This document shows, in pieces, positions 32,626 through 37,011 of a stretch of 37,011 bases of DNA (position 1 is the stretch's first letter; the number at the start of each line of letters is the position of its first letter). The translations under genes and the position numbers were made by a program. The notes under the pieces were generated by a model. The model was not told where the DNA came from. It did not search any database and saw only the letters and a list, made by a program, of their open reading frames with translations. Source of the stretch: Pirellulaceae bacterium (lineage in GTDB: Bacteria; Planctomycetota; Planctomycetia; Pirellulales; Pirellulaceae); assembly GCA_016784735.1 (NCBI GenBank), contig JADHUC010000094.1:1-37011 (forward strand). The letters run 5' to 3'.

Positions 32626-34158
32626 ATGAAAAAAACCGTTCTCGCTCTGTTGTTGTCGTTGTGGTCACTGAGTACTTATGGTGCCGCGTACGATATCGAG
32701 TCGATTCAGGCCGACATGACGTTCTTTGCCGATGCCAGTTGCATGCAGTTGAAGCCGAGCGTGCAGCCAAAAGACCTGGATCGCTTCAAGAGCGATCTGC
32801 TCAAGGCGGTGGCTGAGCAGATGCTGGACGGATCGTACGACACCACTCACCGAGCGGCTACCTACGAAGCGTATCCTTCGCCTCGTGCGTTGGACGAGGC
32901 CCTGAAGCTGGGCGACGGCTTCAGCCGTTACGAGAATATCACAGGTATGTACCTGGAACCGGGTGAACATGTGGTGTTAGTCGGGAATACCGGGGGCAAG
33001 GAACTTGCGCTGCTGATTCCCGACTGGATGCGAAAACCCCCGGAAGGAATCAATCCCGCAAAAGATCCTAACGGATGGGGGTTGCGCAAGCAGAGGATCG
33101 CGATCCAAGAGGGTGTGAATGTGATTCAGGTCGAAAAGGGCGGCAATGTCTACGTCAGCTACTTTGACGACCACGCCGACGCGGCGCCCAAGGTGGTTGT
33201 GCACTTTCCCACGGGCACGGTCAACGGCTTCTTCGACGCCTCGACGCATACCAACGCCGATTGGGATCGCCTGCTGGACGGGGCGGTGAGCCCCATCATG
33301 GACGCTCGCGGCAAACACATCCAGGTTGCCTATCCGGTCCAGTGGTTCAACGTCTACACCCGCGGCAAGGGTGTGGAGTTGATCGCCAACTACGACAAGC
33401 TGCTCCACCATCATTACACCTTGATGGGACTGGTGAAATACAACAAGTTGCCCCGGAATCGTATCCTGGCACGCGTCAACTTCAACTACTACATGTTCCG
33501 CGATCGCGACGGGGTGGCGTATCTTGGCAACAAGAGCACTATGCGCATGGTCGCCGATCCGGAGGTCGTGATTGTCGGTGACCCCTGTTGGGGTTTCTGC
33601 CACGAGGTGGGGCACGTGCTGCAGTTGCGCCCGCAACTGACCTGGGGCGGCATGACGGAGGTGAGCTGCAACATCTTCTCGATGTATACCGTCACCGGCA
33701 TGGGCAATAGGAGTCGCCTGAAGGCGCAGAAGAACTACGCTTCGGCGCGGAAAGAGATTATCGAGGCCCGTCCCAAGATCTCTTACCTGGCATGCCCCAA
33801 TGTCTTCGACCGTCTCGTTCCGTTTTGGCAGCTCCATCTCTATTTTGCACGGAACGGCAAGCCCGACTTTTACGCCGACGTGATGGAACAGATGCGTCGT
33901 CGCCCGGATGCTGGCCGCAGGAATGAGTCCATTCGAAACCAGTTCGACTTCGTGAAGATCTGCTGCGATGTGGGCCAGTTGGATCTTACAGACTTCTTTG
34001 ACAAGTGGGGTTTCTTCTGGGTCGGCGAGCTGACCGTAAAGGATTACCGCACCTATCACTACACAATCACCCAGGAGATGGTGGACGACTTCAAGTCATA
34101 CATCGCCGGCAAGAAGTACAAGAAGCCGGTGGAGGATATCACTCTGGTCGAGGACTGA
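32626..34158 (+). CDS. Secreted M60-family (enhancin/mucinase-type) zinc metallopeptidase
   Basis: A 510-aa protein with a signal peptide (KKTVLALLLSLWSLSTYGAA). The N-terminal half carries the M60 lead-in (MYLEPGEHVVLVGNTGGKEL, FFDASTHTNADWDRLLDG). The gluzincin zinc site is HEVGH at 326-330, with Glu345 (GGMTEVSCNIFSMY) at the spacing expected for M60 (HExxHx8-28E). Downstream, YLACPNVFDRLVPFWQLHLYF and FFDKWGFFWVGE fit the catalytic domain's helical part. M60 peptidases cleave O-glycosylated proteins such as mucins, reading the glycan as part of the substrate. This gene is the clearest hint that the locus treats glycoproteins. The enolase-type gene follows after a palindromic repeat. Confidence 0.9.
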   Translation: MKKTVLALLLSLWSLSTYGAAYDIESIQADMTFFADASCMQLKPSVQPKDLDRFKSDLLKAVAEQMLDGSYDTTHRAATYEAYPSPRALDEALKLGDGFSRYENITGMYLEPGEHVVLVGNTGGKELALLIPDWMRKPPEGINPAKDPNGWGLRKQRIAIQEGVNVIQVEKGGNVYVSYFDDHADAAPKVVVHFPTGTVNGFFDASTHTNADWDRLLDGAVSPIMDARGKHIQVAYPVQWFNVYTRGKGVELIANYDKLLHHHYTLMGLVKYNKLPRNRILARVNFNYYMFRDRDGVAYLGNKSTMRMVADPEVVIVGDPCWGFCHEVGHVLQLRPQLTWGGMTEVSCNIFSMYTVTGMGNRSRLKAQKNYASARKEIIEARPKISYLACPNVFDRLVPFWQLHLYFARNGKPDFYADVMEQMRRRPDAGRRNESIRNQFDFVKICCDVGQLDLTDFFDKWGFFWVGELTVKDYRTYHYTITQEMVDDFKSYIAGKKYKKPVEDITLVED

Positions 34159-34186
34159 CATACCGCGACCGATGTGAAATGTTCGC

Positions 34187-34235
34187 TGGAGTACAGCCTT
34201 TAGGCTGCGAAAGACAGGCTGAAGCCTGGACTCCA
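34187..34235. repeat. Palindromic repeat family D
   Basis: The outer TGGAGT/ACTCCA arms enclose two small palindromes, AGCCTTTAGGCT and AGGCTGAAGCCT. These also pair with each other across CGAAAGA. The element is 49 bp, starts 28 bp after the M60 stop codon, and ends 44 bp before the next ATG. Confidence 0.75.
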
Positions 34236-34279
34236 ACATCCGGCCGCGCCATATCACCCCAAGAAGCGAGCGACATGCC

Positions 34280-35554
34280 ATGAACATCAATCGACGGAAA
34301 CTACTTGCATCTGGCCTTGCCGGCGGAGCGGCTGCTGCTGCTGCATTTCCCCTTTCCTCTTTTGGCCATGATGAGGCCAAGAATCCCAACTACGCAAAGC
34401 TGGATTCGGTTCTTGCTCAGCCGACTTTCAAGAAGGAGCTGTTCGCGGATCCCGTCATTATTGAATCCGTCGAATTGCTTCGTGATGGACGGTCCTTTCT
34501 GTGTCGGGTGCGATCCAAAGACGGTGCGGAAGGGATTTCCGTCGCGCACAATACGATGAGCGTGCTTTACCCGATCTTCGTCAAGCGTGTGCAGCCGGTG
34601 TTCATTGGCCAAGACGCGCGGAGGTTGGACGAACTCCTGGAAAAAGCCCTCGAATATGCGCTCAACTTCCGATTGGGCGGCCTGGGCATCGGCATCCCGC
34701 TGGCCACCGTCGAGTTCGCCATCTTGGACATGATGGGGCGCATTGCCGGCAAGTCCGTTGGTGAACTGATCGGCGCGATTCACAACACGCACATTCCGGT
34801 TTATCAGGCAACGGAGTGGCGGGAGAAGCCCGTGAAGGAATCGGTGGCGCTGATCAAAGCGGCAGTCGAAAAGAGCAAGGCCAAGGCCGTCAAGATCAAG
34901 GTTGGCGCGCTGATGTTCATGACAAAGGACCTGGATGCAAGAGGCCCGGCCGGCAGGACCGAGGAGATCATTCCCCTGATTCGGGAAACTTTCGGTGACG
35001 ATATGGCGCTCTATGCCGACGCAAACGGCTATTACAAGGATGTCAACGAAGCCATCCGAGTCGGCCGGTTGCTGGAAGAATACAACTACCGCTATTTCGA
35101 AGAACCCGTGTTTTTCGACTGGCTGGACGGCACCAGACAGGTTGCCGATGCGCTGTCGATCCCCGTTGCGGGAGGCGAACAGCAGCACAGTATCCATGCC
35201 TTTCGCTGGCTGTTGGCCAACGACGGCCTGGATATTGTTCAGCCGGATCACTATTACTTCGGCGGCATGATTCGATCATTGAAAGTGGCGCGAATGGGAC
35301 ATGCCATGGGCAAGAAGTGCATTCCGCACCTATCCGGAGGCTTTGGTTTCATCTACATGTTGCACCTGGTTTCCGCCATGCCCAACGCCGGAGCCCATAT
35401 TGAATTCAAAGGCTATGAAAACATCCCACTGGAATGCGAAACATCCTCTCTTCGCCTGAAGGACGGCAAGATCAAAGTGCCCACCGGCCCCGGCATCGGC
35501 GTGGACATTGATCCGGATTACATCAAGAATCACACCGTGGTGAAAGACGTCTAA
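34280..35554 (+). CDS. Tat-exported enolase-superfamily (mandelate racemase/muconate lactonizing type) enzyme, copy 2
   Basis: A 424-aa enzyme with a plain Tat signal (NRRKLLASGLAGG) and then an Ala-rich hydrophobic stretch. The active-site set is complete: KIK with Lys205 and Lys207, metal ligands Asp247 (YADANG), Glu274 (YFEEP) and Glu300 (AGGEQQ), and the His-Asp base pair Asp323 (QPDHYY) and His350 (IPHLSG). The mandelate racemase subgroup uses this set for racemisation or dehydration of hydroxy-acids. It shares general design with the gene at 13135-14367, but the active-site surroundings differ (AGGEQQHSI versus AGGEHWHTR), so the two probably act on different acids. It is the last gene of the plus-strand arm. 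Confidence 0.92.
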   Translation: MNINRRKLLASGLAGGAAAAAAFPLSSFGHDEAKNPNYAKLDSVLAQPTFKKELFADPVIIESVELLRDGRSFLCRVRSKDGAEGISVAHNTMSVLYPIFVKRVQPVFIGQDARRLDELLEKALEYALNFRLGGLGIGIPLATVEFAILDMMGRIAGKSVGELIGAIHNTHIPVYQATEWREKPVKESVALIKAAVEKSKAKAVKIKVGALMFMTKDLDARGPAGRTEEIIPLIRETFGDDMALYADANGYYKDVNEAIRVGRLLEEYNYRYFEEPVFFDWLDGTRQVADALSIPVAGGEQQHSIHAFRWLLANDGLDIVQPDHYYFGGMIRSLKVARMGHAMGKKCIPHLSGGFGFIYMLHLVSAMPNAGAHIEFKGYENIPLECETSSLRLKDGKIKVPTGPGIGVDIDPDYIKNHTVVKDV

Positions 35555-35915
35555 CGAGGATGCGATCCCATCGATCATATCGAGTTGACAGAAGCAGCGG
35601 AGTTACGAATCGAAACTGCCCGGCCTTGTACGCGCTCAACGGCTGCGCAAAGAACTTTGGCTACCGTTATCCGAATGATGGCGCGACGAGCGATGACTTC
35701 TCCGCGCCGAAATTGCTTGGGTCGATGTGACCTCTGAAGTTTCTGTACCCAAAGACCTGTGGAGACGCAAGCGTATCGACGCGAGTTAGCGTCCAATTCT
35801 CCAACGGTTCGGACGATGCCGCCTCCCTATTCCGCGATTATCTCCACGCCGCAAAGGAGAGGAGGTTGGCCAGACGCGTGTTTAAGCGAGCGGCGGTTGA
35901 GATCTTACCAAAGTG
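35555..35915. other. Gene-free stretch after the second enolase-type gene
   Basis: There is no supported gene in these 361 bases. One frame from about 35775 to 35910 reads protein-like (LFRDYLHAAKERRLARRVF), but it has no start, no ribosome site and no recognised family, so it could be a gene remnant or chance. Confidence 0.4.
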
Positions 35916-35971
35916 GCAGGCACACTCCGTGTGCCGTAGCCCCAAGCGGACGGCACACGGAGTGTGCCTGC
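35916..35971. repeat. Palindromic repeat family C, beside the group II intron
   Basis: A perfect 22-bp stem pairs GCAGGCACACTCCGTGTGCC plus GT with its complement across a 12-base spacer. Each arm has its own hairpin, GCACACTCCGTGTGC. The repeat ends two bases before the GTGCG that starts the intron-like sequence. Confidence 0.85.
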
Positions 35972-35973
35972 TA

Positions 35974-36886
35974 GTGCGTGTGTGAAGTTGTTTGGTCTGA
36001 GAGGTGAAAGTCCTTTCCAGGTAGTCACTCTCCGACCTGTATCCGAAAGTAACTGCGTCGACGGCGCGGCAGGGATGGCTGCTCCGCTCGGGGTGGGAAG
36101 CAACTGGAGGAGAATGACCAGTCCGTAGTAAAGCGAACCCGTTTCGGCCAAGCCCGCTGGCGAGCCTGCTAGCTAATGGTGAAGTCCAAACTGCAAAGTC
36201 GCGGCCAAACGCCCTCGACCTCGACAGGTCTGCCTGGGGGCAGCTTTGCAGAAGCCTGCCACAGTAGGGGTAGTGTGCAACTGATGACGGGAGAAGGGCA
36301 GTACGGTGGTTGGGGACGGAATGGTCAACAAGGCCAGAGAACCGAAGCACAGAGAGCCGCAGACTCGTTAAGGCATTCGTCGGAGACGAAGGGGCTGCGG
36401 AAGTCAGAGCCCTCATAGGAGCGTTGAAGCGGGGTAATGCCCGTGGAGCAAAGGGGGGTAGGAAAGTGGATGCGGAATGACCGAACTCACCGAACCCCAA
36501 CCGGCGGCAGTGCCGATGGCTAAGCAAGCCGGAGAAGCCCATGTCCGGGACAACTGGATGTGGACCCAACCGTGGGTCTGGACGGACCGCATGTTGACAG
36601 CTCTGGTTAACGGAGTGAAAGGAGGCCAATGGTTTAGCTTGATTGACAAGGTCTATCGCGAGGACGCGTTGCATTCGGCGGCCCTGCGGGTCACGGGGCG
36701 AAAGAAGAAGGCGGCGGGAGTGGATCACGTCACGCCGGAGATGTTCCAACGGCGGTTGCCGGAAAACGTCCGGCAGTTGCACGAAGAACTCCAAGGCGGG
36801 ACGTACCAGCCGCGGCCCGTTCGCCGCACCGAGATTCCCAAGCCGGGCAGCCGCGAAACACGTCCTCTGGGGATTCCGACGGTTTG
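35974..36886 (+). mobile_element. Group II intron, 5' part, truncated at its 3' side
   Basis: The sequence begins with GTGCG, the usual 5' end of group II introns, and continues with GGTCTGAGAGGTGAAAGTCC and other G/A-rich structured stretches typical of domain I. It then leads into a reverse transcriptase frame at 36477. The part needed for splicing at the 3' end (domains V and VI) is absent, since the homologous sequence stops inside the reverse transcriptase at about 36886. The intron therefore cannot splice or move by itself in this form. Class is uncertain. Confidence 0.75.
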
Positions 36887-36893
36887 TGCATAA
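36477..36893 (+). pseudogene. ltrA: Group II intron reverse transcriptase/maturase, truncated N-terminal part
   Basis: The frame encodes 138 residues, compared with about 420-550 for complete enzymes. The start ATG is preceded by GGGGGGTAGGAAAG. The family's N-terminal region is clear: WFSLIDKVYRED, KKAAGVDHVTPEMF, RQLHEELQGGTYQPRPVRR and IPKPGSRETRPLGIPTV. The last block is reverse transcriptase motif 1. Intact relatives continue with RDRVVQ, but here the frame turns to CA and stops, so the catalytic YADD region, maturase domain and any DNA-binding part are lost. The break at about 36886 marks the junction with unrelated DNA. The enzyme is inactive by itself. Confidence 0.88.
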
Positions 36894-37011
36894 TGCACCT
36901 CCTTCAAAAAGCGTTCGGAGTAGTTCAAACAGACTCGCGAGTCTCTTGGTGAGAATGGGGGATCCGCTTAGAAGATCGCACCCATTCTCGCAATTCGTCG
37001 CTCTTCTTTTC
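36887..37011. other. Unidentified sequence that interrupts the group II intron (possible IS end)
   Basis: This stretch starts with the palindrome GTGCATAATGCAC (36887-36899). It contains AGACTCGCGAGTCT (36931-36944) and then a larger hairpin whose arms GAGAATGGG (36951-36959) and CCCATTCTC enclose about 21 bases. Dense inverted repeats next to a gene break suit the end of an insertion sequence, but the window ends before any transposase can be seen. On the minus strand a frame from 37011 to 36925 could be the tail of a gene, though it is too short to judge. Confidence 0.4.
36930..36954. repeat. Two adjacent hairpins, related to 10397-10432
   Basis: CAGACT at 36930 lies at the palindrome AGACTCGCGAGTCT and is followed by TCTCTTGGTGAGA, a hairpin with TTGGT loop. 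The 12-base word CTCTTGGTGAGA is identical at 10417-10428, and CAGACT precedes it at similar distance in both places. Confidence 0.45.

Noticed and set aside
32977..34059. A 360-codon frame on the minus strand
   Set aside because: It is antisense to the M60 peptidase, whose zinc site and signal peptide are clear.
35775..35915. A protein-like stretch (RDYLHAAKERRLARRVF)
   Set aside because: No start, no homology I recognise, and it runs into a palindromic repeat. Could be a remnant, but evidence is too thin for a gene call.
35838..36794. A 318-codon frame on the minus strand
   Set aside because: It is the antisense of the group II intron and its reverse transcriptase, and the protein lacks any family motif. 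Such frames are usual shadows of these introns.

Overview
The window looks like a chromosomal segment of a planctomycete, probably a Pirellulales-type relative. This is inferred from gene content: two intact formylglycine-type sulfatases plus a sulfatase fragment, an NPCBM/HzsA-like dihaem protein, a matrixin-type protease with FIMAH domains, many secreted or Tat-exported enzymes, and intergenic palindromic repeats. No rRNA, tRNA or CRISPR array was seen, and no taxonomic marker gene is present.

Layout. 1-2657 (+): the 3' part of a large secreted metzincin, then a small P-loop kinase-like ATPase. 2916-10155 (-): a sulfatase, a right-handed beta-helix protein and a large NPCBM/beta-propeller/dihaem protein. 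10673-13044 (+): a cold-shock protein and a triple-PAS histidine kinase with no partner regulator nearby. 13135-23760 (-): a catabolic arm read as FAD oxidoreductase, GH67-like glycosidase, sialate O-acetylesterase-like esterase, sulfatase fragment, sulfatase, beta-helix protein, enolase-superfamily enzyme. 24282-35554 (+): a second arm read as RND adaptor, RND pump, endonuclease/exonuclease/phosphatase-type enzyme, second GH67-like glycosidase, M60 mucinase-type peptidase, second enolase-superfamily enzyme. 35974-36886: the 5' part of a group II intron with a truncated reverse transcriptase, followed by unidentified DNA to the window end.

How the genes may work together (inference). The two arms diverge from a 521-bp gap at 23761-24281. 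Each arm carries one GH67-like glycosidase and one Tat-exported enolase-superfamily enzyme. Between them they also hold deacetylation, desulfation, polysaccharide-binding or cleaving beta-helix, and glycoprotein-peptidase functions. This suggests an envelope-located route for a decorated (sulfated, acetylated, uronate-bearing) glycan or glycoprotein. The pump may handle a by-product or inhibitor. No regulator or outer-membrane sugar transporter is encoded in the locus.

Non-coding layer. At least seven palindromic repeats of several sequence families sit in the gaps, and nearly all lie within about 45 bp of a stop codon. Most share a nested design: each arm is itself a hairpin and the two arms pair with each other. 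One copy supplies the stop codon of the esterase gene, and another lies directly beside the group II intron 5' end.
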